Position numbers and translations under genes: made by a program
The notes under the pieces: model-generated
The model's input: only the letters and a program-made list of their open reading frames with translations
Told to the model about the DNA's origin: nothing
The model's database searches: none
In this document: piece by piece, positions 1 to 6,702 of the stretch
Position numbering within the stretch: the stretch's first letter is position 1
Layout: each line of letters opens with the position of its first letter
NCBI GenBank assembly: GCA_007122945.1
Contig: SKSP01000171.1
Location: 1 to 11,927 of the forward strand
DNA from: Ilumatobacteraceae bacterium
Lineage (GTDB): Bacteria > Actinomycetota > Acidimicrobiia > Acidimicrobiales > Ilumatobacteraceae
DNA: 11,927 nt
Direction: 5' to 3'

Positions 1-156
1 AGCACCCGGCTCGTGTGGGCGACCACCGACGCCACCATCGGCTCGGTGGCCGAGGAGATGATGGAGGACTACGTCCGCCACGTGCTCGTCGGAGACGACG
101 GCACCGTCGCGGGCATCGTGTCGATGCGCGACGTCATCACCGCCTACCTCTCCTGA
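1..156 (+). CDS. CBS-domain protein, C-terminal fragment
   Basis: The window opens inside a reading frame that runs in frame from base 1 to a TGA at 154-156, giving the last 51 residues of a protein. The tail has the typical end of a CBS domain: a short helix (SVAEEMMEDY), a strand (VRHVLV), a D-D-G turn, then GTVAGIVSMRDVITAYL, in which the G-I-V-S-x-R-D-V pattern is the CBS signature. CBS pairs bind adenosine nucleotides and regulate the protein that carries them. The remainder lies outside the window, so it could be a stand-alone two-CBS protein or the tail of a larger enzyme or transporter. A strong hairpin follows 9 bases after the stop, so the gene probably ends its transcript here. Confidence 0.8.
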   Translation, partial: STRLVWATTDATIGSVAEEMMEDYVRHVLVGDDGTVAGIVSMRDVITAYLS

Positions 157-165
157 CGGGACCCG

Positions 166-190
166 GCGCGCCCCCGGGTCGGGGGCGCGC
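166..190 (+). terminator. Hairpin terminator after the CBS gene
   Basis: A perfect 10-bp inverted repeat (GCGCGCCCCC at 166-175, GGGGGCGCGC at 181-190) encloses a 5-base loop. It begins 9 bases after the CBS stop codon. There is no T-run after it, so it would be an I-shaped hairpin of the kind proposed for high-GC actinobacteria. It also occupies the region where a -35 element for the P450 promoter would lie, so it may affect that promoter. Confidence 0.7.
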
Positions 191-203
191 TCGCCCCGGC
201 ACG

Positions 204-209
204 TACCAT
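204..209 (+). promoter_or_regulatory. Candidate -10 box of the P450 gene (TACCAT)
   Basis: TACCAT fits the actinobacterial TANNNT -10 pattern and ends 8 bases before the ATG at 218. A transcript starting 6-8 bases downstream would begin at or just before the start codon. No Shine-Dalgarno sequence lies between, which fits leaderless translation. No -35 consensus is visible. Confidence 0.45.
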
Positions 210-217
210 GGGCGCCC

Positions 218-1468
218 ATGAGCGCCGTCGCCCTCGACGAGATCGACCTGTCCGACATCGAGTTCTGGCTGAAGCCGCGCGACTACCGGAACGATGCCTT
301 CCGGACGTTGCGGGACACACCCGGACTGCCCCACTACCCCGAGCGGGTCATCGAGGGGTACCCGTTCCCACCCGGGCCCGGTTATCGAGCCGTCACCCGC
401 TACGACGACGTGTGGCACGTCAGCCGCAACCCCCAGCTGTTCTGCTCGGGACAGGGCTCGAACATCGGTGACCTCCCCCAGGAGATGAACGAGTTCTTCG
501 GGTCGATGATCAACATGGACGACCCGAAGCACTTCCGGCTCCGCTCGATCGTGTCCAAGGGCTTCACGCCGAAGCAGGTCGGCCAGGTCGAGGAGTACGT
601 CAAGACCAAGGCGGCGTCGATCATCGACCGGATCCTCGAGGACTTCCCGGACGGCCGCTGCGACTTCGTCGAGCACATCGCGGCGGCGCTCCCCTTGCAG
701 GTGATCTGCGACATGATGGGCATCCCCGAGGAGGACCACGGCAAGGTGTTCCACTGGACCAACGTGATCCTCGGTGCCGGTGACCCCGACGTCGGCGGCT
801 CGTACGAGATCCTGATGACGAGCGCGCTCGAGATGTTCCAGTACGCGCAGGAGCTCGGCGAGAGCCGACGGTCGAAGCCGACCGACGACATCACGTCGGT
901 GATGATGAACGCCGAGGTCGACGGCGAGCAGCTGTCACCGCAGGAGTTCGGTTCGTTCTTCATCCTGTTGGTGGTCGCCGGCAACGAGACGACCCGCAAC
1001 GCCATCAGCCACGGGATGAAGGCGCTGACCGACTTCCCCGAGCAGCGCGAGCGGTGGTTCGGCGACTTCGAGACGCACACGCGGACCGCGGTCGAAGAGA
1101 TCGTGCGCTGGTCGTCGCCCGTGATCCACTTCCGTCGCACGGCGACCGAGGACACCGAGCTCGCCGGGCAACCCCTCGCCGCCGGCGACAAGGTGGTCAT
1201 GTTCTACGGCTCGGCGAACCGCGACGAGCGGGTCTTCGACCACCCCGACACGTTCGACGTCGCCCGGCCGCTGCAACCGGTGCAGGTCGGGTTCGGTGCC
1301 GGTGGACCGCACTTCTGCCTCGGCGCCAACCTGGCGCGGCGCGAGATCGCGGTGATGTTCGACGAGATCCGTCGGCGGGTGCCCGACCTGCGGATCGTCG
1401 GTGAGCCGGCCTACCTGCAGAGCAACTTCATCAACGGCATCAAGCACCTCGAGTGCGCCTGGGGTTGA
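218..1468 (+). CDS. Cytochrome P450, CYP124/CYP125-like monooxygenase
   Basis: A complete 416-residue bacterial P450 of usual class I length. It should insert one oxygen atom from O2 into a hydrophobic substrate, with electrons from a ferredoxin and ferredoxin reductase. The I-helix oxygen-activation motif AGNETT is at residues 254-259, the K-helix ExxR at E294-R297 (EEIVRW), and the heme loop FGAGGPHFCLG at 359-369 with thiolate ligand C367. Segments such as ICDMMGIP, FHWTNVILG, VVAGNETTRNAISHG and LGANLARREI closely match what I recall of mycobacterial CYP124 (methyl-branched lipid omega-hydroxylase) and, less closely, CYP125 (cholesterol C26 oxidation). A terpenoid, branched-lipid or sterol side chain is therefore the likely substrate, but this is inferred. 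The ATG at 218 has no Shine-Dalgarno sequence and probably starts a leaderless message. No ferredoxin or reductase gene is adjacent. The stop lies 7 bases from that of convergent tdk. Confidence 0.95.
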   Translation: MSAVALDEIDLSDIEFWLKPRDYRNDAFRTLRDTPGLPHYPERVIEGYPFPPGPGYRAVTRYDDVWHVSRNPQLFCSGQGSNIGDLPQEMNEFFGSMINMDDPKHFRLRSIVSKGFTPKQVGQVEEYVKTKAASIIDRILEDFPDGRCDFVEHIAAALPLQVICDMMGIPEEDHGKVFHWTNVILGAGDPDVGGSYEILMTSALEMFQYAQELGESRRSKPTDDITSVMMNAEVDGEQLSPQEFGSFFILLVVAGNETTRNAISHGMKALTDFPEQRERWFGDFETHTRTAVEEIVRWSSPVIHFRRTATEDTELAGQPLAAGDKVVMFYGSANRDERVFDHPDTFDVARPLQPVQVGFGAGGPHFCLGANLARREIAVMFDEIRRRVPDLRIVGEPAYLQSNFINGIKHLECAWG

Positions 1469-1475
1469 ACGGGAA

Positions 1476-2078
1476 TCACATGCCGAGCTCGCCGGTGCGG
1501 AAGTGGCGCCGGCACAGCAGCTCGTAGCGCACCGAGTCGCCGAACAGGCGCTGCGCCGACGGATCCTCGGTGTCGCCGACCATGACCGTCTCGCCCTCGT
1601 AGACCACCTCGCCGTTGACGACGCGGGCGTTGTGGGTGGCCCGCGACCCGCACCAGCACCGGGCCTCGACCTGCAACGGGACGCGCTCGTCGGCGACCTC
1701 GAGGAGACGCGCGGTCCCGTCGAACAGCCGGCCCCGGAAGTCGGTGAGCAAGCCGAACGCGAACACGTCGACGTCGAGGTCGTCCACGACCCGGGCCAGC
1801 TGGTCGCATTGAGCCGGCGTGTAGAACTGGGCCTCGTCGCAGACCATGTAGTGCAAGGGCCAGTGCGACGCCGCCAGGGCGTGCAGGTCGAGCGTCTCGT
1901 CGACGTGGATCGCCGGGGCGGCCACCCCGAGGCGGCTCGTGACCTGTCTCCCCTCCCGGTCGAGGCAGGTCAGCAACAGCCCGTACAACTCCCTCGACGC
2001 GAGGTTGTGGTGGATCTGCAGCGCGAGCGTGCTCTTGCCGGACCCCATCGTGCCGAAGCTGAACCGGAGCGTGGCCAT
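1476..2078 (-). CDS. tdk: Thymidine kinase (TK1 type)
   Basis: A 200-residue type II thymidine kinase that phosphorylates thymidine to dTMP with ATP in the cytosolic pyrimidine salvage pathway. The P-loop GTMGSGKST is at residues 9-17. The DEAQF motif at 81-85 carries the likely catalytic base E82, and GLLTDFRGRLF at 109-119 matches the conserved G-L-x-T-D-F-R-G block. A structural zinc site is formed by C141 and C143 (CWCG) with C189 and H192 (CRRH). ATHNARVVNGEVV at 147-159 belongs to the thymidine-binding lasso region. I chose the ATG at 2078 because the P-loop begins 9 residues later, as in the family. The frame stays open 38 codons further upstream, but that stretch looks unlike the family. 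Its divergent neighbour is korA, and convergent transcription from the P450 stops just 7 bases away with no visible terminator between them. Confidence 0.95.
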   Translation of the reverse strand: MATLRFSFGTMGSGKSTLALQIHHNLASRELYGLLLTCLDREGRQVTSRLGVAAPAIHVDETLDLHALAASHWPLHYMVCDEAQFYTPAQCDQLARVVDDLDVDVFAFGLLTDFRGRLFDGTARLLEVADERVPLQVEARCWCGSRATHNARVVNGEVVYEGETVMVGDTEDPSAQRLFGDSVRYELLCRRHFRTGELGM

Positions 2079-2088
2079 GCAGCGCCCG

Positions 2089-2094
2089 ACCCTA
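2089..2094 (-). promoter_or_regulatory. Candidate -10 box of tdk (TAGGGT)
   Basis: On the minus strand TAGGGT lies 10 bases before the tdk ATG and fits TANNNT. The resulting 5' leader would be only a few bases long, and no Shine-Dalgarno sequence is visible. The -35 region shows nothing clear. Confidence 0.35.
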
Positions 2095-2160
2095 GCCCTG
2101 ACCGTCCGCGCCCGGTGGGAGATGACGGCGGTCGGACCCGGGCGCGGCGGGTCGATGGCG

Positions 2161-2177
2161 GTAACCTGAACGTCACA
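2161..2177 (+). promoter_or_regulatory. korA promoter region: GTAAC/GTCAC direct repeat over a -10 box
   Basis: GTAACC (2161-2166) and GTCACA (2172-2177) form a direct repeat with an 11-bp period, in the layout of boxes bound by OmpR-family regulators such as GlnR, MtrA and PhoP. TAACCT at 2162-2167 also fits a TANNNT -10 element, so a protein bound here would cover the -10 box and the start site. The predicted leader to the ATG at 2222 is about 48 bases. The repeat is seen directly. Its role and the regulator are inferred. Confidence 0.4.
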
Positions 2178-2221
2178 CGACAGCTCCGGCAACGTGGCCG
2201 GGGCGAAGGGGATGGTTGGCG

Positions 2222-4114
2222 ATGACCGACACGATCGAACGAGGCAGCGACCGGAGCGGCGACCGAGCGGACGGGGCCGAGGTCCTCGACCGACTGGTGG
2301 TCCGCTTCGCCGGCGACTCCGGCGACGGGATGCAGCTGACCGGCGACCGGTTCACCTCGGTGAGCGCGTCGTTCGGCAACGACCTCTCCACGTTGCCCGA
2401 CTTCCCGGCCGAGATCCGGGCGCCGGCGGGCACCATCAACGGGGTCTCCAGCTTCCAGGTCCACATCTCGGACCACGACATCACGACACCCGGCGACGAG
2501 CCGAACGTGCTGGTGGCGATGAACCCGGCCGCGCTGCGCGCCGACCTCGGTCGGCTCGAGCCCGGCGGCACGATCATCGCCAACGAGGACGCGTTCGACG
2601 AACGCAACCTCGAGAAGGTCGGCTACCGCGAGAGCCCGCTCGACGACGGCAGCCTGGCGAGCTACCGCGTCATCCGGGTCCCGATGAGCTCGCTGACCCG
2701 GGAGGTGTGCGCACCGCTCGGCGTGAAGCCCCGCGACGCCGAGCGCTCCAAGAACTTCTTCGCCCTCGGTCTCGTGTCGTGGATGTACACCCGGCCGACC
2801 GAACCGACGCTCGAGTGGATCGCCGACAAGTTCGGCAAGAACGAGCAGGTCGAGGCCGCCAACCGTGAGGCGTTCCTCGCGGGGTTCAACTTCGGCGAGA
2901 CGACCGAGCAGGTGGGGCACCGCTACGAGGTCCGCCCCGCGCAGATGCCACCCGGCGAGTACACGAGCGTCACCGGCAACACGGCACTGGCATGGGGGCT
3001 GGTGGCCGCCGGACAGCTGTCGAAGCTCCCGGTCACGCTCGGGTCGTACCCGATCACGCCCGCCAGCGACATCCTCCACGAGCTGTCCAAGCACAAGCAC
3101 TTCGGCATCCGCACCGTCCAGGCCGAGGACGAGATCGCCGCCGCCGGCATGGCGCTCGGGGCGGCCTTCGCCGGCCACCTCGGCGTGACGACGACGAGCG
3201 GCCCCGGCCTCGCCCTGAAGAGCGAGACGATCTCGCTCGCCGTGTCCGTCGAGTTGCCACTCATCGTCGTCGACATCCAGCGTGGTGGCCCCTCCACCGG
3301 CCTCCCCACCAAGACCGAGGCGGCCGACCTGAACATCGCCCTGTTCGGCCGCCACGGCGAGGCGCCCCTGCCGGTGGTCGCCAGCTCGAGCCCGGTCGAC
3401 TGCTTCCACGCCGCGATCGAGGCGGCCCGCATCGCGGTGAAGTACCGGACCCCGGTGATCCTGCTGTCCGACGGGTACCTCGCCAACGGCTCGGAGCCGT
3501 GGCGCCTCCCCGATCTGTCCGAGCTGCCCGACATCTCCGTCCCGTTCGCGACCGAGCTGAACCACATCGACGACGACGGCACCGAGGTCTACTGGCCCTA
3601 CGAACGCGACCCCGACACGCTCGCTCGCCCGTGGGCGATCCCCGGCACACCCGCGCTGATGCACCGTCTCGGCGGCCTCGAGAAGTCGGACGGGAGCGGA
3701 CACATCGACTACACGCCCGACAACCACGCACGGATGGTCGAGTTGCGCGCCGCCAAGATCGCCCGGATCGCCGGCGACTACCCCGAGACCGAGGTGCGGG
3801 GCGACCCCGACGCCGAGGTCTGCATCCTCGGATGGGGTTCGACCTGGGCCGCGATCGACGCGGCCGTGCAGCGCCAACGGCGCGGCGGCGCCAAGCTGGC
3901 CTGGGTGCACCTGCGGCACCTGAACCCGTTGCCGAACGATCTCGGCGACATCTTGCGCCGGTACCGACGGGTGATCGTGCCGGAGCTGAACTCCGGTCAG
4001 CTCGCCCGGGTCGTGCGCGCCGAGTACCTGGTCGACGCCACGCCCGTCACCAAGGTGGCGGGGTTGCCGTTCACCGCCCGAGAACTCGAAGCTCGCATCC
4101 AGGAGGTGCTGTGA
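2222..4114 (+). CDS. korA: 2-oxoacid:ferredoxin oxidoreductase alpha subunit with fused gamma domain
   Basis: A 630-residue KorA-type subunit. With KorB it decarboxylates a 2-oxoacid (most likely 2-oxoglutarate) to the acyl-CoA and reduces ferredoxin in the cytosol. Residues about 24-225 are the gamma (POR/KOR catalytic) domain, starting with VVRFAGDSGDGMQLTG. Residues about 250-430 are the pyrimidine-binding domain with SYPITPAS (275-282), QAEDEIAA (300-307), the TSGPG loop and the diagnostic RGGPSTGLPTKTE at 354-366. Residues about 530-630 are the transketolase C-terminal-like domain (CILGWGSTWAAI). Gamma-alpha fusion and length match actinobacterial KorA. I prefer the ATG at 2222, 10 bases after GAAGGGG, over the in-frame TTG at 2216, which is too close to that purine run. 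korB overlaps the stop by one base, so the two are translationally coupled. Substrate assignment as 2-oxoglutarate rests on family resemblance. Confidence 0.93.
   Translation: MTDTIERGSDRSGDRADGAEVLDRLVVRFAGDSGDGMQLTGDRFTSVSASFGNDLSTLPDFPAEIRAPAGTINGVSSFQVHISDHDITTPGDEPNVLVAMNPAALRADLGRLEPGGTIIANEDAFDERNLEKVGYRESPLDDGSLASYRVIRVPMSSLTREVCAPLGVKPRDAERSKNFFALGLVSWMYTRPTEPTLEWIADKFGKNEQVEAANREAFLAGFNFGETTEQVGHRYEVRPAQMPPGEYTSVTGNTALAWGLVAAGQLSKLPVTLGSYPITPASDILHELSKHKHFGIRTVQAEDEIAAAGMALGAAFAGHLGVTTTSGPGLALKSETISLAVSVELPLIVVDIQRGGPSTGLPTKTEAADLNIALFGRHGEAPLPVVASSSPVDCFHAAIEAARIAVKYRTPVILLSDGYLANGSEPWRLPDLSELPDISVPFATELNHIDDDGTEVYWPYERDPDTLARPWAIPGTPALMHRLGGLEKSDGSGHIDYTPDNHARMVELRAAKIARIAGDYPETEVRGDPDAEVCILGWGSTWAAIDAAVQRQRRGGAKLAWVHLRHLNPLPNDLGDILRRYRRVIVPELNSGQLARVVRAEYLVDATPVTKVAGLPFTARELEARIQEVL
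4101..4106 (+). promoter_or_regulatory. Ribosome binding site of korB (AGGAGG)
   Basis: A full-consensus AGGAGG lies inside the last codons of korA, 7 bases before the korB ATG at 4114. It decides the start in favour of this ATG rather than the GTG at 4111 and is the strongest Shine-Dalgarno sequence in the window. Confidence 0.8.
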
Positions 4115-5151
4115 TGACCGACACCGGTTCCACCGCGACAGAGGTCCGGGTCACGACGAAGAAGGACTGGACCAGCGACCAGGAGGTCCGCTGGTGTCCG
4201 GGGTGCGGCGACTACGGCATCATGCAGGCGATCCAGCAGCTCATGCCCGAGCTCGGCATCGCCCCCGAGAACACCGTGTTCGTGTCGGGAATCGGGTGCT
4301 CCAGCCGGCTGCCGTACTACATGAACACGTACGGCTTCCACTCCATCCACGGGCGGGCCCCGGCGATCGCGACCGGGATCGCGACCGCCCGGCCGGATCT
4401 CGACGTCTGGGTCATCACCGGCGACGGCGACGGGCTCTCGATCGGCGGCAACCACCTGATCCACGCCCTGCGCCGTAACGTGAACCTCAAGATCCTGCTG
4501 TTCAACAACCGGATCTACGGGCTCACGAAGGGCCAGTACTCCCCCACCTCCGAGCTCGGCAAGGTCACCAAGTCGACCCCGTTCGGGTCGGTCGACACGC
4601 CGTTCAACCCGTTGGGCGTGGCGCTCGGCGCCGAGGCCAGCTTCGTGGCGCGCACCCACGACCTCGATCGCAAGCACATGATGGAGACGTTCCGCACCGC
4701 TCACGACCACCGCGGGGCGTCGTTCGTCGAGATCTACCAGAACTGCAACGTGTTCAACGACGGCCAGTTCGCCGACGTGATCAAGCGCAACGTGCGCGAC
4801 GAGATGATGATCGACCTCGTGCACGGCGAGCCGATCCGCTTCGGTGCCGACGGCCACCGCGGGGTCGTGATGGGCAGCGACGGGCAACTCCGCATCGTCG
4901 AGGTCGACGAGGTGGGCGCCGACGCCCTCCTCGTCCACGACGCCCACCGACCCGAGCCGTCGCTCGCGTTCGCGCTCGCCCGCCTCAGCGACGACGACCA
5001 CTCGCCGACACCGTTCGGGGTGTTCCGCGACGTCGATCGGCCGGAGTACACGACGTCGGTCGCCGCCCAACTCGCCGCGGCATCCGAGCGTCGGGGGCCC
5101 GGCGACCTCACCGAGCTGATCCGCTCGAACGGCACCTGGACGGTGAACTGA
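4114..5151 (+). CDS. korB: 2-oxoacid:ferredoxin oxidoreductase beta subunit
   Basis: A 345-residue beta subunit that carries thiamine diphosphate and the iron-sulfur cluster of the KorAB enzyme. Residues 27-35 (WCPGCGDYG) and 59-64 (GIGCSS) supply C28, C31 and C62, and C211 in IYQNCNVFN is the likely fourth ligand of one [4Fe-4S] cluster. The diphosphate/Mg site is GDGDG at 103-107 with the NN pair at 131-132, followed by IYGLTKGQYSPTS. Length matches two-subunit KorB enzymes; there is no extra ferredoxin domain, so a separate ferredoxin must accept the electrons. The start ATG overlaps the korA stop (TGATG). In actinobacteria with an atypical TCA cycle this pair can replace 2-oxoglutarate dehydrogenase, which is known of the family and not shown here. 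The stop is one base from that of the convergent ABC gene. Confidence 0.95.
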   Translation: MTDTGSTATEVRVTTKKDWTSDQEVRWCPGCGDYGIMQAIQQLMPELGIAPENTVFVSGIGCSSRLPYYMNTYGFHSIHGRAPAIATGIATARPDLDVWVITGDGDGLSIGGNHLIHALRRNVNLKILLFNNRIYGLTKGQYSPTSELGKVTKSTPFGSVDTPFNPLGVALGAEASFVARTHDLDRKHMMETFRTAHDHRGASFVEIYQNCNVFNDGQFADVIKRNVRDEMMIDLVHGEPIRFGADGHRGVVMGSDGQLRIVEVDEVGADALLVHDAHRPEPSLAFALARLSDDDHSPTPFGVFRDVDRPEYTTSVAAQLAAASERRGPGDLTELIRSNGTWTVN

Positions 5152-5152
5152 C

Positions 5153-5995
5153 TCAGGCGAGCCGCGTCCCGGTCGCGGCATCGAAGTAGAGGCACTCGTC
5201 GTCGGGACGGACACCGCGCACCGCCCGTCGGCCGGCGCGCTCGACCGTGGTCGTGGTGAGCGGGCCGGTGAGCTGCGCAGCGAGCAACGACACGGGCTCG
5301 CGGTACACGTCGATCGGCGTGCCCACCTGCTCGACCCGACCGGCGTCCAGCACGACCAGGCGATCACTCATCGCCATCGCCTCGGTCGGATCGTTGGTGG
5401 TGAAGATCGTGGTGACCCCATAGCCCTGCTGCAGCATGCGCAACTCGCGCCGCATGCGCTCGCGGACGCGGGCGTCGAGACGTGCGAGCGGCTCGTCGAG
5501 CAACAGGACGCGAGGGACGCGGACCAGCGCCCGCGCGATCTGGACCAGCTGGGCCTCGCCCGCCGCGAGATCCCTCGGTGAGCGCTCGAGCAGCGACTCG
5601 ATGTGGAGCGCCCGCGCCTCGGCGCCGACGCGGGCCCGGATCTCCTCGAGCGTCTGGTGGCGCACCTCGAGCGGGAACGCGACGTTGCGCCCGACGTTGC
5701 GATGCGGCAACAGGTGGGGGAACTGGAACACCATCGCGACGTCGCGTTCGCCCGGTTCGCTCGCCGTGACATCGACGCCGTCCATCAGCACCGCACCACC
5801 GGTCACCTGATCCAACCCGGCGATGGCGCGCAGCAACGTGGTCTTGCCCGCACCGGACCGACCGACGACCGCCATCATCTCGCCGTCGAGCACGGCGAGG
5901 TCGACCCCCTGCAACGCCGGTGACGCCTCGCCGCCGCCACGTCGCCCACCACCGGGAAACGTCACGACCACGTCGCCGAGCGTCACGCTCGCCAC
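5153..5995 (-). CDS. MalK/UgpC-like ABC transporter ATPase with atypical signature and switch motifs
   Basis: A 280-residue ABC nucleotide-binding protein. Walker A GRSGAGKTT is at residues 45-53, the Q-loop VFQFPHLLP at 89-97, and Walker B with catalytic glutamate LLLDEPLARLD at 164-174. Around them it reads like the carbohydrate-import (MalK/UgpC) group. Two key motifs deviate: the signature LSGGQ is LAAGE (143-147), and the switch histidine is asparagine N201 in TTNDPTEAM. The C-terminal part (about 211-280) ends in a short TOBE-like remnant (GVRPDDE...FDAATGTRLA), well short of the usual 350-380 residues. I chose the GTG at 5995 because GAGG precedes it by 6 bases and the upstream frame lies inside trhA. 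It follows trhA by 8 bases, presumably as one operon. No permease or binding-protein gene is nearby, so substrate and direction are unknown. Confidence 0.85.
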   Translation of the reverse strand: MASVTLGDVVVTFPGGGRRGGGEASPALQGVDLAVLDGEMMAVVGRSGAGKTTLLRAIAGLDQVTGGAVLMDGVDVTASEPGERDVAMVFQFPHLLPHRNVGRNVAFPLEVRHQTLEEIRARVGAEARALHIESLLERSPRDLAAGEAQLVQIARALVRVPRVLLLDEPLARLDARVRERMRRELRMLQQGYGVTTIFTTNDPTEAMAMSDRLVVLDAGRVEQVGTPIDVYREPVSLLAAQLTGPLTTTTVERAGRRAVRGVRPDDECLYFDAATGTRLA

Positions 5996-6001
5996 GGCTC
6001 G

Positions 6002-6005
6002 CCTC
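6002..6005 (-). promoter_or_regulatory. Ribosome binding site of the ABC ATPase gene (GAGG)
   Basis: On the minus strand GAGG overlaps the trhA stop codon and ends 6 bases before the GTG at 5995. It supports that start and translation within a trhA-ABC operon. Confidence 0.5.
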
Positions 6006-6651
6006 AGGTCACCACGGCGGCCACGGCCGCGAAGTGCAATCCGGCAGCGACGACCGTGAACCCGTGCCACACCTCGTGGTAGCCGAAGATCTTCGGCCAC
6101 GGATCGGGGCGACGACGGGCGAGCACCGGTATCCCGATCGTGTAGGCGAGGCCGCCGGCGGCGATCAACCCGAGCTGCAACGGCGTCATGTGGCGCACGA
6201 GGGCCGGGGCGGCGATCACCGCCCCCCAACCGAGCGCCGGGTACAGCACGTATCCGAGCCATGGGAGACGCCCGAACGCGAACAGCTTGAGGGCGATGCC
6301 CGTCCCGGCGCCGATGGCGACGGCCACGAGCAACGGGATGCCCCACACGGGCGGGAGCGCGACGAGGCACATCGGGACGTACGTTCCCGCGATCAGGATG
6401 TAGATGGCGGCGTGATCGAGCCGCTGCATGATCCGCCGGGCCCGTAACGACGTGGCGAGCCGGTGGTACGAGGCCGACGTGCCGAACGCCACGAGGAGGC
6501 TGCCCACGTAGATCGAGGCTGCCGCGGTCGCGATGGCGCCGTCGGCAGCGAGGATCAGGACGAGCCCGGCGGGAATGCACGCGAAGAACACCCAGCTGTG
6601 CAACCGCCCGCGCCACGCCGGCCGGGCGAGGTCGAGCGTCTGGGTCTGCAC
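6004..6651 (-). CDS. trhA: TrhA / hemolysin III (PAQR-type) membrane protein
   Basis: A 215-residue polytopic inner-membrane protein of the PAQR/hemolysin III family with about seven hydrophobic segments. After the N-terminal RGRLHSW lie SASYHR (residues about 58-63), LDHAAIYILIAGTYVP (about 78-93) and FGYHEVWHGF plus a later HF near the end. These histidines are the conserved zinc-binding set of the family, and length is normal for bacterial members. Bacterial TrhA has been linked to membrane-fluidity homeostasis; the older name hemolysin III does not imply a toxin. Translation starts at a GTG, with TAGCGT placed 6 bases upstream and no Shine-Dalgarno sequence, so the message is probably leaderless. 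The ABC ATPase follows 8 bases downstream, an uncommon partner. Confidence 0.93.
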   Translation of the reverse strand: MQTQTLDLARPAWRGRLHSWVFFACIPAGLVLILAADGAIATAAASIYVGSLLVAFGTSASYHRLATSLRARRIMQRLDHAAIYILIAGTYVPMCLVALPPVWGIPLLVAVAIGAGTGIALKLFAFGRLPWLGYVLYPALGWGAVIAAPALVRHMTPLQLGLIAAGGLAYTIGIPVLARRRPDPWPKIFGYHEVWHGFTVVAAGLHFAAVAAVVT

Positions 6652-6657
6652 GTCGTC

Positions 6658-6663
6658 ACGCTA
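6658..6663 (-). promoter_or_regulatory. Candidate -10 box of trhA (TAGCGT)
   Basis: On the minus strand TAGCGT is exactly 6 bases before the GTG start of trhA, the spacing expected if the G of the start codon is the first transcribed base. It abuts the inverted repeat at 6664-6696. Confidence 0.5.
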
Positions 6664-6696
6664 GTGGCGGACCGGGCAGCTGCCGACGCGCGCCAC
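6664..6696 (-). terminator. Nested inverted repeat between helicase and trhA
   Basis: The outer arms are GTGGCG (6664-6669) and CGCCAC (6691-6696). At the centre is a perfect 10-bp palindrome GGCAGCTGCC (6675-6684). The structure lies 7 bases beyond the helicase stop and directly upstream of the trhA -10 box. It may terminate the helicase transcript, serve as an operator for trhA, or both. There is no T-run. Confidence 0.45.
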
Positions 6697-6702
6697 GAGA
6701 GT

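Noticed and set aside
2079..2192. A 38-codon upstream extension of thymidine kinase
   Set aside because: The extension is unlike the family, would run into the korA promoter region, and the P-loop is at the usual distance from the ATG at 2078.
1970..3919. A minus-strand open frame of 649 codons opposite korA
   Set aside because: It covers conserved KorA domains on the other strand, has no recognisable motif and overlaps the tdk start.
2992..4113. Upstream extension of korB to a 719-codon frame
   Set aside because: It is a shifted reading of korA; the AGGAGG and ATG at 4114 fit the family start.
5996..6616. N-terminal extension of the ABC ATPase frame to 487 codons
   Set aside because: The extension runs out of frame through trhA, is Arg-rich, and the GTG at 5995 with a GAGG site gives a normal ABC N-terminus.
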